This document shows, in pieces, positions 8,549-18,559 of a stretch of DNA of 64,000 bases. Source of the DNA: Limnobacter thiooxidans (GTDB lineage Bacteria; Pseudomonadota; Gammaproteobacteria; Burkholderiales; Burkholderiaceae_B); NCBI RefSeq assembly GCF_036323495.1, contig NZ_AP028947.1:744001-808000 (forward strand), in the 5' to 3' direction. Every line of letters starts with the position of its first letter. The first letter of the stretch is position 1. The translations under genes were made by a program, and so were the position numbers. The notes beneath the pieces were generated by a model that saw only the letters and a program-made list of their open reading frames with translations, searched no databases and was not told the DNA's origin.

Positions 8549-9136
8549 ATGAAAAAACTGAAGATATTGATGGTGGCCGGCGCGGCGACTATGTTGAGTT
8601 CGTGCGATCTGTCCCAGATTCCAGGGCTCGACGGCAAATTGTCGATTGAGGACAGCAAAGCTGTGGGTGCCGCTTGCCGACATTCGGGCAGGGCACTTGA
8701 AGATTGTTTTCTCATGAATCCAAAAACGCACCCGGCAGGGGTTTTTGACGGCTGGCGTGACATGAATGACTACATGCTGGCCAATGAAATCGAGGTGGTA
8801 AAACCTGAGGTTCGTAATTCAGCGTACAAGCAGGATGAACCTTCAGGCAAGGAGGATGCGGGGCATTCATCTGCTCCGGCAGTAGGGGTGCCGGCCGGAT
8901 CCCCGCCTGGGTCGTCGGCTGAATCGGCTCCGCCAGTTGCAGGACGACAACGCTGGACGCCAAAAGGAGTCTCCGAGCCTTCAGCCCAAGCCCCCTCAGA
9001 ATCAACGCAGGCTCCAGCCAAGGATGCCGCGGAGCTTACTCCTGAGAAAGAAAAACCAGCCAGTGCAAATGCACCCGCAACCGAGGCGCCCCCCCGACCT
9101 TGGGAACGCAAGAAAGACCCCAAGAAACACACCTGA
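8549..9136 (+). CDS. Predicted outer-membrane lipoprotein, function unknown
   Basis: The product starts MKKLKILMVAGAATMLSSC: a short signal with the lipobox LSSC, so Cys19 should be lipidated. The residue after Cys is Asp, which in enterobacteria is an inner-membrane retention signal; whether this holds here is unknown. A small Cys-containing domain (AACRHSGRALEDCFLMNPK, HPAGVFDGWRDMNDYM) spans about residues 40-85. The rest is Pro/Ala/Ser/Glu-rich and probably disordered. I do not recognise the family. The ATG at 8549 is chosen for the lipobox and the AGGA site. Confidence 0.7.
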   Translation: MKKLKILMVAGAATMLSSCDLSQIPGLDGKLSIEDSKAVGAACRHSGRALEDCFLMNPKTHPAGVFDGWRDMNDYMLANEIEVVKPEVRNSAYKQDEPSGKEDAGHSSAPAVGVPAGSPPGSSAESAPPVAGRQRWTPKGVSEPSAQAPSESTQAPAKDAAELTPEKEKPASANAPATEAPPRPWERKKDPKKHT

Positions 9137-9211
9137 CGTGATCTTGCCGCGCCCATCGAGGGGCGCGGATGCTATCCTGAACAGCTCCCTTGGACTTTCA
9201 GGATCTTCAGC

Positions 9212-10711
9212 GTGCACCTCAAGGTTTGCCGGTTTTATCCCCAATTTTCTTCCAGCTTGATGCCCGCAGTGTTGTTGCCTGCCGTGTTGTGTGTGGCTTC
9301 GTTGTTCTTCAGCCAAGCCGGATCGGCTACTGAGCTTGAACCCACCGTTAGAATTTTTCCCTCATCAGTCACCCAGGCATTTGTCAAGAAAGGCATAGCC
9401 AGTGCAGATTTCACCGCTTATGCCCTGCCTGTTGCACCGTATGCGCACCGCAAGCCGCAAGCTTACGCGCATGGTTCGAGTCGCCTCGTCAACCCGGCGT
9501 CTGTGGCCAAGGTGTTTACCACGGGCCTCGCCTTGCAAAGGCTGGAATCCACCTACCGCTTCAAAACGGGCTTTCACGCACAGGCAGAACCCGTCGATGG
9601 CGTGCTTAACGGCCCCTTGTACATCAAGGGCAGCGGAGATCCGGCCTTTCAGACTGCTGATTTGTGGATTTCCTTGCGTCAATTGAGAAGCATGGGAGTC
9701 GATGTGATCAACGGCCCTGTGGTTTTTGACGACTCGGCCTTCGCCGAGCAGGTGCCCAGTCTGGGATTGGCCGAAGAAGATTCTTTTGATGATGCACCTC
9801 ACCGGGCCTATCATGCCCAGCCCGATGCGCTGTTGCTCAACTATGGTGCGATGTCTATTGATCTGAAGATCAATGAAAATACAGTGATTGTGGTGCCTGA
9901 AGAAGCACCGAAGGACTGGGCTTTTGTTTCCGACATTGTTTTGACTCAAGGCGCTTGTGGTGCATGGAAAAACGGCATGAGCGTGGAATTTACCCGCGCC
10001 AAGCAGAACGTGATTGTGACTGTAAAGGGTAATTACCCCCGTCGTTGTGGTCTTTCCCGCTTGCCCATACGAATTCCTCCCCAAGACTGGCTCTGGGAGT
10101 CCTGGGTGAAAGAAATCTGGCTTCAGTTGGGTGGGAAATTTGCCGGGCCGCAAGGCGGGCAGGTGATTAAAGGTATTTCCCCAACCAACACGATTGCTTT
10201 GTACACCCACTTTGGAAAACCCCTCAGCGAGTTGATTCGGCAAATCAACAAATGGTCGAGCAATGTGATGGCGAGGCACCTTGAGCTGGCGGTGGCGGGT
10301 ACCCCGGAGGCATTCAACCGGCAAATGCTGGACTGGTTGAAATCACAGGGTATTGGGGTGAATGACTGGTTCTTCGAAAATGGGTCTGGTTTATCCCGCA
10401 CCACCCGCATCGACGCCAAGGGCTTGGCTGAGTTCCTGGCCAACATGGCAAACCGGGCAGACTTCCCCGATTTCCTTGCCAGTTTTCCGCGTGCTGGTGC
10501 CGACGGCACACTGCAGCGTCGGGTGGGTGGGGTGGAAGGTTTTGCCTATCTGAAAACCGGAAGTTTGAATGGGGTTCGTTCCTTGGGTGGCTACCTTCGC
10601 GACACGCAGGGCCAATTGTGGGCGGTGGGGGTTTTGGTGGAAAGCCCAAAGGCCAACGAAAGTTGGCCGCCCATGGAAAGTCTGCTTGAGTTTTTGTACA
10701 GACCGGAGTGA
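9212..10711 (+). CDS. dacB: D-alanyl-D-alanine carboxypeptidase/endopeptidase, PBP4 (S13) family
   Basis: A periplasmic low-molecular-weight penicillin-binding protein that cleaves D-Ala-D-Ala and peptide cross-links in peptidoglycan. The three active-site motifs are present: SVAK (Ser97, Lys100) in NPASVAKVFTT, SSN in KWSSNVMARH, and KTG in YLKTGSLNGV. The long insert between motifs one and two (KGSGDPAFQTADLW..., VVFDDSAF) is typical of family S13. A signal peptide precedes GSATELEP. The GTG at 9212 has CAGGA about 10 bp upstream; the ATG at 9260 has none. It precedes the small envelope genes at 10815-11946. Confidence 0.9.
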   Translation: MHLKVCRFYPQFSSSLMPAVLLPAVLCVASLFFSQAGSATELEPTVRIFPSSVTQAFVKKGIASADFTAYALPVAPYAHRKPQAYAHGSSRLVNPASVAKVFTTGLALQRLESTYRFKTGFHAQAEPVDGVLNGPLYIKGSGDPAFQTADLWISLRQLRSMGVDVINGPVVFDDSAFAEQVPSLGLAEEDSFDDAPHRAYHAQPDALLLNYGAMSIDLKINENTVIVVPEEAPKDWAFVSDIVLTQGACGAWKNGMSVEFTRAKQNVIVTVKGNYPRRCGLSRLPIRIPPQDWLWESWVKEIWLQLGGKFAGPQGGQVIKGISPTNTIALYTHFGKPLSELIRQINKWSSNVMARHLELAVAGTPEAFNRQMLDWLKSQGIGVNDWFFENGSGLSRTTRIDAKGLAEFLANMANRADFPDFLASFPRAGADGTLQRRVGGVEGFAYLKTGSLNGVRSLGGYLRDTQGQLWAVGVLVESPKANESWPPMESLLEFLYRPE

Positions 10712-10814
10712 ATCGGGTTAAAAAAACAGGTCTTGCCTGCAAGCCTTGTGCAAGCAAGGTTTTCCTTTGTTAGACTGATTTATTGATGCCAATAACCTGA
10801 ACGGAGCTAAGAAT

Positions 10815-11114
10815 ATGGACAACAACAAAGACAAGCTGTTTAGCGACATGAAAATCGTATTGAGTGACGCGGAAGATTTGTTGAAAGCTGCTGCTTCATC
10901 GTCAGGGGAGCGCGCTGTAGAGCTGCGTGAAAAAGCGCTGATCAGTTTGCGTCGTGCCAAGGAAGTCATGCAGGACGCCCAATCCGCCGTGCTCGAAAAA
11001 GGCAAGGCAGCCGCTCGCGCCACTGACGATTATGTTCATGATCATCCCTGGAAAGCTGTGGGCATTGCCGCAGCCGTCGGTTTTGTGTTGGGCTTGATCA
11101 TCAACCGTCGATAA
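10815..11114 (+). CDS. DUF883 (YqjD/ElaB-like) membrane-anchored protein
   Basis: A 99-residue protein: a long charged helix (residues 1-70) with coiled-coil character, then HPWKAVGIAAAVGFVLGLIINRR, a C-terminal membrane anchor with glycine spacing typical of DUF883. In E. coli, YqjD/ElaB/YgaM bind ribosomes in stationary phase and fix them at the inner membrane. Here the gene begins a trio with a YqjE-like and a YqjK-like gene. The ribosome site GGAGC lies before the ATG at 10815. Confidence 0.88.
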   Translation: MDNNKDKLFSDMKIVLSDAEDLLKAAASSSGERAVELREKALISLRRAKEVMQDAQSAVLEKGKAAARATDDYVHDHPWKAVGIAAAVGFVLGLIINRR

Positions 11115-11125
11115 CAAGGCGCAAG

Positions 11126-11539
11126 GTGTTGAATTCCAATGCAAGGGCCGCACTAAAGCGGGTGGTTTCAAGCTTGTTAGGCATGGGGCAAACCCGCCTT
11201 GAACTGGCGGGCGTTGAGCTGGCTCAGGCGCGTCAATCGGCTGTGCGTACAGTGTTGTGGTCATTGCTGACCGCACTGGCCTTGTCATTTGCGTCCGTGT
11301 TTTTGTGCATATTGGTCATAGCCCTGTCTTGGGAATCTTACCGATTCACCGCCATCGCAGCCTGTGCCGCGTTCTATCTGGTTTTGGGTTCCTACTTTTA
11401 TGTGAAGCTCAAAGACACTTTGTCTGCACAGCCTCCACTGTTCGAGGCCACTCTGGCTGAATTGGGCCGGGATCGGCAAGCGATATTGGATAGCCTGGCG
11501 GAAGACACAGAAGCAGAGACAAGCCGGGGACCACGATGA
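11126..11539 (+). CDS. YqjE-like (holin superfamily III) membrane protein
   Basis: A 137-residue protein with an N-terminal amphipathic helix and two membrane segments (about residues 45-65 and 75-95) forming a helical hairpin. This is the layout of YqjE/phage holin family III proteins, though no phage genes are near. The start is GTG at 11126, 11 bp after the DUF883 gene, with an AAGG just upstream. The stop overlaps the next start (ATGA). The trio resembles E. coli yqjDEK. The function is unknown. Confidence 0.75.
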   Translation: MLNSNARAALKRVVSSLLGMGQTRLELAGVELAQARQSAVRTVLWSLLTALALSFASVFLCILVIALSWESYRFTAIAACAAFYLVLGSYFYVKLKDTLSAQPPLFEATLAELGRDRQAILDSLAEDTEAETSRGPR

Positions 11540-11946
11540 GCAAAAAGTTTGATGCCCTGGAGGCTCGCAAAGAACTCCTGATGATGAAAGCCGAACTTGA
11601 ACGCATGGAATTTGGCGGGCAGGTTGATGCGCTCAGGAAAGAGTTCGCCTGGATCAATACATTCAAACAGCTTGCCAACTGGATTGGGCGTTTCAATTCC
11701 CGTGCATTGTCACCCGTGGCCAGCTTGGGCGGGCCAGTCTGGCAGGAGCGTTTGAGAAGACATCCATTGTTGGGTATGTTGGCTTCAACAGCTTTGCTAC
11801 GGTTCAGCAAGCCACTTTCAAAATTGGCCATGCGGGCGGGTGTGGGTGCAGCTGTTTTGGCGGCAGGGGTATTCTGGTTTCAAACGAAAAGCCCTTGGGC
11901 TTCCCGTTCGCAAATCAGACACTCTACCGACCACTTTTCCGACTAA
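11536..11946 (+). CDS. YqjK-like small membrane protein
   Basis: A 136-residue protein. Residues 1-35 form a charged helix (ARKELLMMKAELERMEF), the middle is basic, and about residues 98-117 (RAGVGAAVLAAGVFWF) form one C-terminal membrane segment. It shares an ATGA overlap with the preceding gene. It matches the third gene of the yqjDEK arrangement by position and type rather than by strong motifs. The stop lies 15 bp from the convergent ubiD stop. Confidence 0.6.
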   Translation: MSKKFDALEARKELLMMKAELERMEFGGQVDALRKEFAWINTFKQLANWIGRFNSRALSPVASLGGPVWQERLRRHPLLGMLASTALLRFSKPLSKLAMRAGVGAAVLAAGVFWFQTKSPWASRSQIRHSTDHFSD

Positions 11947-11961
11947 AGTTCAGCCTCCAAG

Positions 11962-13545
11962 CTACAAACCGAGTCGGGTCATCAGTTCTCGGACCCGCTC
12001 ATCCAGATTCGGGTCTGGCTGAATACTGCGACCCCACTCCCTTGTTGTTTCGCCTGGCCATTTGTTGGTGGCGTCCAATCCCATTTTTCCACCCAAACCA
12101 CTGACCGGGCTTGCAAAGTCAAGGTAATCAATCGGGGTGTTTTCAATCAACACGGTATCCCGTACCGGGTCCATTCGGGTCGTGATGGCCCAAATCACTT
12201 CCTTCCAGTCCCGCGCATTCACATCGTCATCTACCACCACGATGAACTTGGTGTACATGAACTGACGCAAGAAGCTCCATGCACCCATCATCACGCGCTT
12301 GGCATGGCCTGCATAAGCCTTTTTCATGGAAATGACCGCCATGCGGTAACTGCAGCCTTCGGGCGGCAGGTAAAAGTCCACGATTTCCGGAAACTGCTTT
12401 TGCAGGATTGGGACGAACACTTCGTTCAGTGCCACACCCAGCACTGCGGGCTCATCGGGCGGTTTGCCCGTGTAGGTGGAGTGATAAATTGCATCATCAC
12501 GCAGCGTAATTCGGTCCACCGTAAACACCGGAAACCAGTCTTGCTCGTTGTAATAACCAGTGTGGTCACCGTAAGGGCCTTCCAGCGCACAATCCCAGCC
12601 CTTCAAATACTCAGGCACGGGTGGTGGTTCACGCAATATTGTTACCCCGGCTCGAAGTTCTGGCACTTGGCCATCGGTTCGGCCTTTTCGGGCCGCTACC
12701 GCGATGGGGTGGTCATAGGGGTAGATATGACCTTCCAGTACCATTTCTGCTTCAGCGGGTACTTGAAGATCATTGCCTTTACAGGCGATCAGTTCGGTAC
12801 GGCTACCGCGCAGCAGGCCAGCAAACTGGTATTCAGACAAGGTGTCGGGTACCGGGGTAACAGCCCCCAGAATGGTTGCTGGGTCTGCACCCAGTGCCAC
12901 GGAAATAGGGAAGGGCTGCCCAGGGTATTTCAGGGCGTGGTCCCGAAAGTCGAGCGCACCCCCCCGGTGGGCAAGCCAGCGCATGATGAGGCGGTTTTTG
13001 CCGACCTGCTGTTGCCTGTAAATGCCCAGGTTCTGGCGTTTGCGATTGGGGCCTTTGGTGATTACCAGTCCCCAGGTAAGCAAGGGCGCCGCATCGTCGG
13101 GCCAGCAGGTCCAGATTGGAATCTGGTTCAAGTCGACGTCCGGGCCTTCGATGGTGTTCTCTTGACAAGGCGCCTTGCTGACCACCTTGGGGGCCATCGA
13201 TAGCACCTGCTTCACCAATGGCAATTTGTCCATGGCATCGCGCAGGCCCTTAGGGGGTTCCGGTTCCTTCAGGTAGGCTAAAGTGCGACCGATTTCCCGC
13301 AACGCTTCGGTATTGCTGGCGCCCATGCCCATGGCCACGCGCCTGGGTGTCCCGAAAAGATTGCCCAACACCCGGTGTTTGTAACCCGCGGGCGCATCGA
13401 ACAACAAGGCTGGGCCTTGTGCACGCAGCACCTTGTCGCACAAGTGGGTCATTTCGAGAACTGGGCTTACGGATTCCGGTACGCGCTGAAGTTCACCTTC
13501 TTTGTAAAGTAAATCAATGAAGTCTCGAAGGTTTTTATATCGCAT
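11962..13545 (-). CDS. ubiD: UbiD-type decarboxylase (3-octaprenyl-4-hydroxybenzoate carboxy-lyase)
   Basis: A 527-residue enzyme of the UbiD family, which uses prenylated FMN made by UbiX to decarboxylate the polyprenyl-hydroxybenzoate intermediate of ubiquinone synthesis. It begins [22 protein letters not shown]. Family blocks are [40 protein letters not shown] and the catalytic E-R-E area ([14 protein letters not shown]). The length equals that of E. coli UbiD. The ATG at 13545 is preferred over an upstream in-frame codon at 13575. The gene stands alone and convergent to the yqjK-like gene; ubiX is not in this window. Confidence 0.93.
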   Translation of the reverse strand: MRYKNLRDFIDLLYKEGELQRVPESVSPVLEMTHLCDKVLRAQGPALLFDAPAGYKHRVLGNLFGTPRRVAMGMGASNTEALREIGRTLAYLKEPEPPKGLRDAMDKLPLVKQVLSMAPKVVSKAPCQENTIEGPDVDLNQIPIWTCWPDDAAPLLTWGLVITKGPNRKRQNLGIYRQQQVGKNRLIMRWLAHRGGALDFRDHALKYPGQPFPISVALGADPATILGAVTPVPDTLSEYQFAGLLRGSRTELIACKGNDLQVPAEAEMVLEGHIYPYDHPIAVAARKGRTDGQVPELRAGVTILREPPPVPEYLKGWDCALEGPYGDHTGYYNEQDWFPVFTVDRITLRDDAIYHSTYTGKPPDEPAVLGVALNEVFVPILQKQFPEIVDFYLPPEGCSYRMAVISMKKAYAGHAKRVMMGAWSFLRQFMYTKFIVVVDDDVNARDWKEVIWAITTRMDPVRDTVLIENTPIDYLDFASPVSGLGGKMGLDATNKWPGETTREWGRSIQPDPNLDERVRELMTRLGL

Positions 13546-13966
13546 TGTGAAAAATATCGACCTGTTGTCGTCCAAAAGGAACAGTTGACAAGAAACTACA
13601 ACCCACCTTTAAAGCGTTTCCAGATGCGCCTTGACCGGGCACTGGGCTTGGCAATGTGGGGTCAGTCCATGTTTTGGGTAGAAAGACTCTACCAGATTTT
13701 GGATTGACCACCGAACACGTTGACCCTAGAATCCGCTCAGCTTTGTGACAGGCATCAAGCAGGTCACACAAACGCAGTTGGAGGGTGAAACTTAAGGGAA
13801 CTTAAGCAAACCTAACTTCATCTTAAGAGTGTTTTGACCATGCAGTGCCAGTTTTACAGGGTGGTTAAAGCAGAACGTTCTGCCTCACGGACAAAATGGA
13901 GGCAGATGCACCGCTGAGTCAAACAATGCAGGGTTAAGCCTGCGTTTGCGTAGCAGAGGAGGTTGC
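13546..13966. other. 421-bp divergent intergenic region (ubiD / lytic transglycosylase)
   Basis: No gene was found. The half next to the transglycosylase gene holds three CTTAAG hexamers (13791, 13801, 13822) and the 14-bp palindrome GCAGAACGTTCTGC (13870-13883). The half next to ubiD shows TTGAC-type hexamers but no convincing paired -10. The size and the dyads suggest a regulated transglycosylase promoter. Confidence 0.5.
13870..13883. promoter_or_regulatory. Perfect 14-bp palindrome upstream of the transglycosylase gene
   Basis: GCAGAACGTTCTGC is a perfect dyad 84 bp before the ATG at 13967. It differs from the LexA consensus (CTGT-N8-ACAG). It could be an operator or part of the leader. 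No factor is assigned. Confidence 0.35.
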
Positions 13967-14815
13967 ATGAAGCAGTACGAAACCGTTCTGAGCGTTAATG
14001 GCCAGCAGGCTGAACCTCAGAGTTTTATCCAGTCATTCAAAAACGCGGTCTCAGGTCTAGGTGTAGCGACATCAGTTCTGGTCGCAGGCGCAGTGGCAAT
14101 TTTGTTGTCCAATGCCGAGCTTCGCAGTCAGGTCTTTTTTTCGGCGCCTGTGCAAGCTGTTTTTGCCACCGAAATCGACTTGCTCAGTACTGGTCTTGCT
14201 ACCAGTGATGCCAGCGCCGAGGCACCGGTCAACTCAGGTTCAAAAAACCTGATTCCGGTGAAATTCAACTCAATTGATGTCAGCAAACCGCTAACACCGG
14301 GGCAACGTCAAATTACCTCATACTTGGCCAAACGTTACAGCGTTTCACCTGAGGCAGTCGAGTCCATTGTTCGACTGGCCTACAAGGTGGGCAAGGAAGA
14401 GAAAGTTGAACCCACACTTATCCTGGCCATTGTTGGCGTTGAGTCTTCTTACAATCCGTTTGCAGCCAGTCCTGTGGGTGCGCGCGGTCTGATGCAGATC
14501 ATGCCCAAAATTCACAAGGACAAGTTTGAGGCCCTGTCGCCCGGCGACTGGTCCCCATTGAACCCCGAGATGAACATGCGTGTGGGTGCGAAAATCATTC
14601 GCGAATACACACGTCGGACGGGATCCGTGAATGCAGGTTTGCGCTGGTATGTGGGTGCGGCTGTACACGGCAATGACGGTGGATATCCCGACAAGGTGCT
14701 GGGCTTGAAGTCCAGGATTGACTCAGTCTATCAGCAAGGCCATTTGGTGGCTTCGCGACCCAAGGCCGAGAAAGTGACTGCTGTCACTGTCGTCAGTCCT
14801 GATTCCGAAGGTTAA
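13967..14815 (+). CDS. Lytic transglycosylase (SLT domain), membrane-anchored
   Basis: A 282-residue protein with one N-terminal membrane segment (about residues 30-50) and a C-terminal SLT domain of the Slt70/MltC-like GH23 class. The catalytic Glu lies in VGVESSYNPFAASPVGARGLMQIMP, and the later motif AGLRWYVGAAV corresponds to the substrate-binding end. It cuts glycan strands to anhydromuropeptides, the substrate source for anmK elsewhere in this window. A strong AGGAGG at 13956-13961 fixes the start at 13967 rather than the in-frame TTG at 13946. Confidence 0.88.
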   Translation: MKQYETVLSVNGQQAEPQSFIQSFKNAVSGLGVATSVLVAGAVAILLSNAELRSQVFFSAPVQAVFATEIDLLSTGLATSDASAEAPVNSGSKNLIPVKFNSIDVSKPLTPGQRQITSYLAKRYSVSPEAVESIVRLAYKVGKEEKVEPTLILAIVGVESSYNPFAASPVGARGLMQIMPKIHKDKFEALSPGDWSPLNPEMNMRVGAKIIREYTRRTGSVNAGLRWYVGAAVHGNDGGYPDKVLGLKSRIDSVYQQGHLVASRPKAEKVTAVTVVSPDSEG

Positions 14816-14844
14816 TTGGTTGCCGGCCAGGTCTGTAAATCAAG

Positions 14845-14865
14845 TCTGCAAATTAAGTTTGCAGA
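14845..14865. terminator. Hairpin between convergent genes
   Basis: TCTGCAAA-TTAAG-TTTGCAGA is a perfect 8-bp stem lying directly between the transglycosylase and aminotransferase stops. It is followed by TTAAGTTTG rather than a clean U-tract, so it may be a weak bidirectional terminator. Confidence 0.5.
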
Positions 14866-16035
14866 TTAAGTTTGTGAATTGAACCGGCGAATTCTTTCCA
14901 CGGCAAGCTCAAGGTTCTCCATCGAGTTGGCGTAAGAAAATCGCATCATGGTTGTTCCCCGGTGTTCTGAGAAATCTTTGCCGGGTACCGCACACACCAA
15001 TGCCTTTTCCAGAAGCTCTTTGCAATAACGCTCGCTGTCAAAGGGTGCTTTGGCATAGATGTAAAAGGCGGAATCGGGTGTGGATTGAATTTCGATGCCT
15101 GCCAGGGGCAGGGATTGCATCATGAAGTCACGCCTGGCCTTGAATATTTGCCGACGTTGTTCGCAAATTTTCAGGGTGTCATCTTGAAAGCAGGCCAGCG
15201 CAGCCCATTGGGCAGGTGTATTCGGGCAAATGCTGAGGTTTTGCGCCAAGCGCTCAATGGCTGGAGCCAATGCATCGGGTACAACCATCCAGCCCAGCCG
15301 AAGACCAGTCATTCCAAAATATTTTGAAAAGCTGTTGATCACCACCAGTGGCCACTGTGCACATGGTGCGCCCGTGATTTGTAACACGCTTTGCGCCGTG
15401 TTGTCGTAACACAGGGATTGGTAGATTTCGTCAACGATAGTGAATCCATCCCGATGCGCGACCTCTTGCACAATTTCCTTCATGTCGGAGCTACTTAATT
15501 GTGTGCCCGTGGGGTTGTTCGGCGAGGCCAGCAGCACGCCAGCGGTTTGGGGCTTCCAATTCTGATTTAATTCATCCCAACTGGGTTGAAAGTTGTTTTC
15601 TTCCCGGGTTTGTACAAAGCGGGGAATGCCGCCGGCCATTTGCACGAATGTTTTGTTGCACGGGTATCCGGGGTCGGCCAGCATGACTTCCTGGCCCGGA
15701 TTAATCAATGCGAGGCAGGCGTACATCAATGCGGTGGACGCACCCGAGGTAATCACAATTTGCCGGGCCGGTACCGTAACCTGAAAGGCGGTGCGATAGT
15801 AAGTACTGATGGCCTCGCGAAGTTCTGGCAGGCCGAGTGCGGCTGTGTAACGGGTCTTGTTGTCGGCAACAGCCTTTATCAACGCTTGTTGCACGGGCTC
15901 TGGCATTGGGAAATCGGGTTCCCCAATGGACAGATGAATCACCGGTTTGCCCTGCGCTTCCAGTGCGTTAGCGTGCTTGACCAATTCCATGACATGGAAG
16001 GGTTGGACCAAGTTGCTGAGATCAGACTGCTTCAA
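14866..16035 (-). CDS. Class I/II PLP-dependent aminotransferase
   Basis: A 389-residue fold-type I aminotransferase. Visible features are the N-terminal IHLSIGEPDFPMP, the PLP-ring region SPNNPTGTQ, the Asp-x-x-Tyr pair in VDEIYQSL, and the Schiff-base Lys in NSFSKYFGMTGLRLGW. The pattern fits the aspartate/alanine-type subgroup I; the amino donor cannot be told from the sequence alone. It is divergent from maeB, and both touch pyruvate/C4 metabolism, but no link is shown. The start MKQSDLSNLVQPF fits relatives. Confidence 0.88.
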   Translation of the reverse strand: MKQSDLSNLVQPFHVMELVKHANALEAQGKPVIHLSIGEPDFPMPEPVQQALIKAVADNKTRYTAALGLPELREAISTYYRTAFQVTVPARQIVITSGASTALMYACLALINPGQEVMLADPGYPCNKTFVQMAGGIPRFVQTREENNFQPSWDELNQNWKPQTAGVLLASPNNPTGTQLSSSDMKEIVQEVAHRDGFTIVDEIYQSLCYDNTAQSVLQITGAPCAQWPLVVINSFSKYFGMTGLRLGWMVVPDALAPAIERLAQNLSICPNTPAQWAALACFQDDTLKICEQRRQIFKARRDFMMQSLPLAGIEIQSTPDSAFYIYAKAPFDSERYCKELLEKALVCAVPGKDFSEHRGTTMMRFSYANSMENLELAVERIRRFNSQT

Positions 16036-16093
16036 TTCATCACCCTAGTTAGTGAGAGGGGGCAACAAGTTCACCGATTTGTGGAAACCCCTA

Positions 16094-16122
16094 GCGACAG
16101 CCTTACTGGCTGAGCCTATAAT
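16094..16122 (+). promoter_or_regulatory. Likely sigma70 promoter of maeB
   Basis: A consensus -10 TATAAT (16117-16122) sits 17 bp after GCGACA (16094-16099), which matches the -35 consensus at four of six positions. It lies 37 bp before the maeB start, leaving a short leader with the ribosome site AAAGAGAAG. Confidence 0.6.
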
Positions 16123-16158
16123 TTTCGGTTCTGTTGTTCACCTCAAAGAGAAGATTAT

Positions 16159-18474
16159 ATGGCTCAACCAATGGATCAGCGCTTCAGGCAGGCCGCCCTT
16201 GAATATCACGAATTTCCAAAGCCTGGGAAATTGCAGATTTCGGCGACAAAAAGCCTAGTCAACCAGCGCGATCTGGCCCTGGCCTATTCCCCGGGTGTGG
16301 CGGCAGCTTGTGAAGAAATTGAAGCCGACCCCTCTACGGCAGTACGTTACACCGCCAAAGCGAACCTGGTCGGTGTGGTCACCAATGGTACGGCTGTGCT
16401 GGGCCTTGGAAACATAGGCCCATTGGCCGCCAAGCCTGTGATGGAAGGCAAAGCCGTCCTGTTCAAGAAGTTTGCGGGTATTGATGTGTTCGACATTGAA
16501 ATCAATGAGAACGATCCCGACAAGCTGATTGAAATCATTGCCTCGCTTGAGCCGACCTTCGGTGGCATCAATCTGGAGGACATCAAGGCTCCTGACTGTT
16601 TCAAGGTCGAGCGGGCCTTGCGTGGCCGTATGAACATTCCTGTGTTTCACGATGATCAGCACGGTACCGCCATTGTGGTGGGTGCAGCCATCCTGAACGG
16701 TCTGGAAGTGATCGGCAAAAAGCTCAATGAGGTGAAGTTTGTGGTGTCGGGCGCGGGCGCTGCGGCATTGGCTTGCCTTGAACTGCTGGTGGAATTGGGC
16801 TTGCCCCGCGAGCACGTGTGGGTGACTGACATTGATGGCGTGGTTTACAAGGGCCGCCCGGTCAATATGGACCCGGACAAGGACCTGTTTGCACAGGATA
16901 CCACTGCCCGCACATTGGCCGATGTCATCAAGGATGCAGATGTATTTTTGGGCCTGTCTGCCGGTGGCGTACTGAAACAGGACATGGTGCGTGCCATGGG
17001 CCCCAAACCCCTGATCCTGGCACTGGCCAACCCAACCCCTGAAATTCTTCCCGAGTTGGTGAAGGAAGTACGTGACGACGTCATCATGTGTACCGGGCGC
17101 ACGGATTACCCGAACCAGGTGAACAACGTGCTGTGTTTCCCCTTCATTTTCAGGGGTGCGCTGGATGTGGGTGCCACAACCATTACCAAGGAAATGGAAA
17201 TCGCAGCAGTTCGTGCAGTGGCTGAACTGGCCCGCAAGGAGCAGTCTGATGTCGTGGCTTCAGCCTACCGCACCCAGAATTTGAGTTTTGGCCCTGAATA
17301 TCTGATTCCAAAGCCGTTTGACCCACGCCTGATTGTGCACATTGCCCCTGCTGTGGCCAAAGCTGCAATGGAAAGCGGTGTGGCCACGCGGCCTATCGCG
17401 GATCTGGAAGCTTACAAAGATCAGCTGCAACAATTTGTGTACCACTCAGGTACTTTCATGAAGCCGATTTTCGCGGTGGCCAAGCGCTGTGTAGCTGAAA
17501 CCCCTCAAACCTCGCGCATCGTGTTTGCCGAGGGTGAGGACGAGCGCGTAATGCGCGCAGTGCAGGTGGTGGTCGATGAAGGCGTGGCCAAACCCATCAT
17601 GATCGGACGCCCTGCTGTTATTGAACGCAGGCTGGAGCGTTTTGGTTTGCGCATCAAGCCCGGCGTTGATTTCGAGTTGATCAACCCGGAATACGATGAA
17701 CGCTACAAAGACTACTGGCGCACTTATCACGACCTTACCAAGCGCAAAGGCGTGACTGAAGCTTATGCCAAAATTGAAATGCGTCGCCGCAATACCTTGA
17801 TTGGCTCCATGCTGATCCACAAGGGCAATGCAGACGGCATGATTTGCGGCACATTCGGTACCCATTCCCTGCATTTGCATTACGTGAACCAGGTGCTTGG
17901 CCTGCGTGCGGGATGCAACACTTATGGTGCAATGAATGGTTTGATGTTGCCCAATCGCCAAGTGTTTTTGGTGGACACGCATGTGAACTACGACCCCACA
18001 GCCGAGCAGGTCGCTGAAATTACCTTGATGGCTGCGGAAGAAATGCTGCGTCTGGGTGTGCAGCCCAAAGCAGCCTTGCTGTCGCATTCAAATTTTGGTT
18101 CAAGCAATCAACCTTCAGCTGTGAAAATGCGAGAGGCCTTGCAAATTCTTCGTGACATTGCACCCTGGCTTGAAGTGGATGGTGAAATGCACGGCGACTG
18201 CGCAATCGATGAGGCGGTGCGCAACACCATCTTCTCGGGCTCCACCCTGACAGGCGAGGCCAACCTGCTGGTTTGCCCCAACATTGATGCAGCCAATATT
18301 TCTTACAACCTGTTGAAATCAGCGGCTGGCAATGGCATTGCAGTAGGGCCGATTTTGTTGGGTTCGGACAAGCCTGTCCACATTCTTACGGCTTCTGCCA
18401 CCGTACGGCGTATTGTCAACATGGCTGCACTGGCCGTGCTGGATGCCAACTCAGAGCGGGTCAGTTCAATTTAA
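16159..18474 (+). CDS. maeB: NADP-dependent malic enzyme with phosphotransacetylase-like domain
   Basis: A 771-residue MaeB-type enzyme that decarboxylates malate to pyruvate and makes NADPH. The N-terminal malic domain (about 1-430) shows [16 protein letters not shown], the catalytic region [14 protein letters not shown], the metal site [11 protein letters not shown] and the nucleotide-binding [16 protein letters not shown]. The C-terminal half (about 435-771) is a phosphate acetyl/butyryltransferase-like domain ([29 protein letters not shown] end). In E. coli MaeB this domain is regulatory, not catalytic. A strong terminator follows the stop. Confidence 0.95.
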   Translation: MAQPMDQRFRQAALEYHEFPKPGKLQISATKSLVNQRDLALAYSPGVAAACEEIEADPSTAVRYTAKANLVGVVTNGTAVLGLGNIGPLAAKPVMEGKAVLFKKFAGIDVFDIEINENDPDKLIEIIASLEPTFGGINLEDIKAPDCFKVERALRGRMNIPVFHDDQHGTAIVVGAAILNGLEVIGKKLNEVKFVVSGAGAAALACLELLVELGLPREHVWVTDIDGVVYKGRPVNMDPDKDLFAQDTTARTLADVIKDADVFLGLSAGGVLKQDMVRAMGPKPLILALANPTPEILPELVKEVRDDVIMCTGRTDYPNQVNNVLCFPFIFRGALDVGATTITKEMEIAAVRAVAELARKEQSDVVASAYRTQNLSFGPEYLIPKPFDPRLIVHIAPAVAKAAMESGVATRPIADLEAYKDQLQQFVYHSGTFMKPIFAVAKRCVAETPQTSRIVFAEGEDERVMRAVQVVVDEGVAKPIMIGRPAVIERRLERFGLRIKPGVDFELINPEYDERYKDYWRTYHDLTKRKGVTEAYAKIEMRRRNTLIGSMLIHKGNADGMICGTFGTHSLHLHYVNQVLGLRAGCNTYGAMNGLMLPNRQVFLVDTHVNYDPTAEQVAEITLMAAEEMLRLGVQPKAALLSHSNFGSSNQPSAVKMREALQILRDIAPWLEVDGEMHGDCAIDEAVRNTIFSGSTLTGEANLLVCPNIDAANISYNLLKSAAGNGIAVGPILLGSDKPVHILTASATVRRIVNMAALAVLDANSERVSSI

Positions 18475-18498
18475 ACCTCTGTGTTAAAGCAAAAAATG

Positions 18499-18522
18499 GG
18501 CGTGCAAGGCACGCCTTTTTTT
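18499..18522 (+). terminator. Rho-independent terminator of maeB
   Basis: GGCGTGC-AAG-GCACGCC followed by seven T residues, starting 24 bp after the maeB stop. A classic intrinsic terminator. Confidence 0.92.
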
Positions 18523-18559
18523 GTTTTTGGTTTTGTGGTTTGTGTCGCACACTGATTTC

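Noticed and set aside
11126..11539. Phage holin from a prophage remnant
   Set aside because: The protein is of holin family III type, but its neighbours match the chromosomal yqjDEK order and no phage genes are near.
13870..13883. LexA (SOS) box
   Set aside because: GCAGAACGTTCTGC lacks the CTGT-N8-ACAG spacing and sequence.
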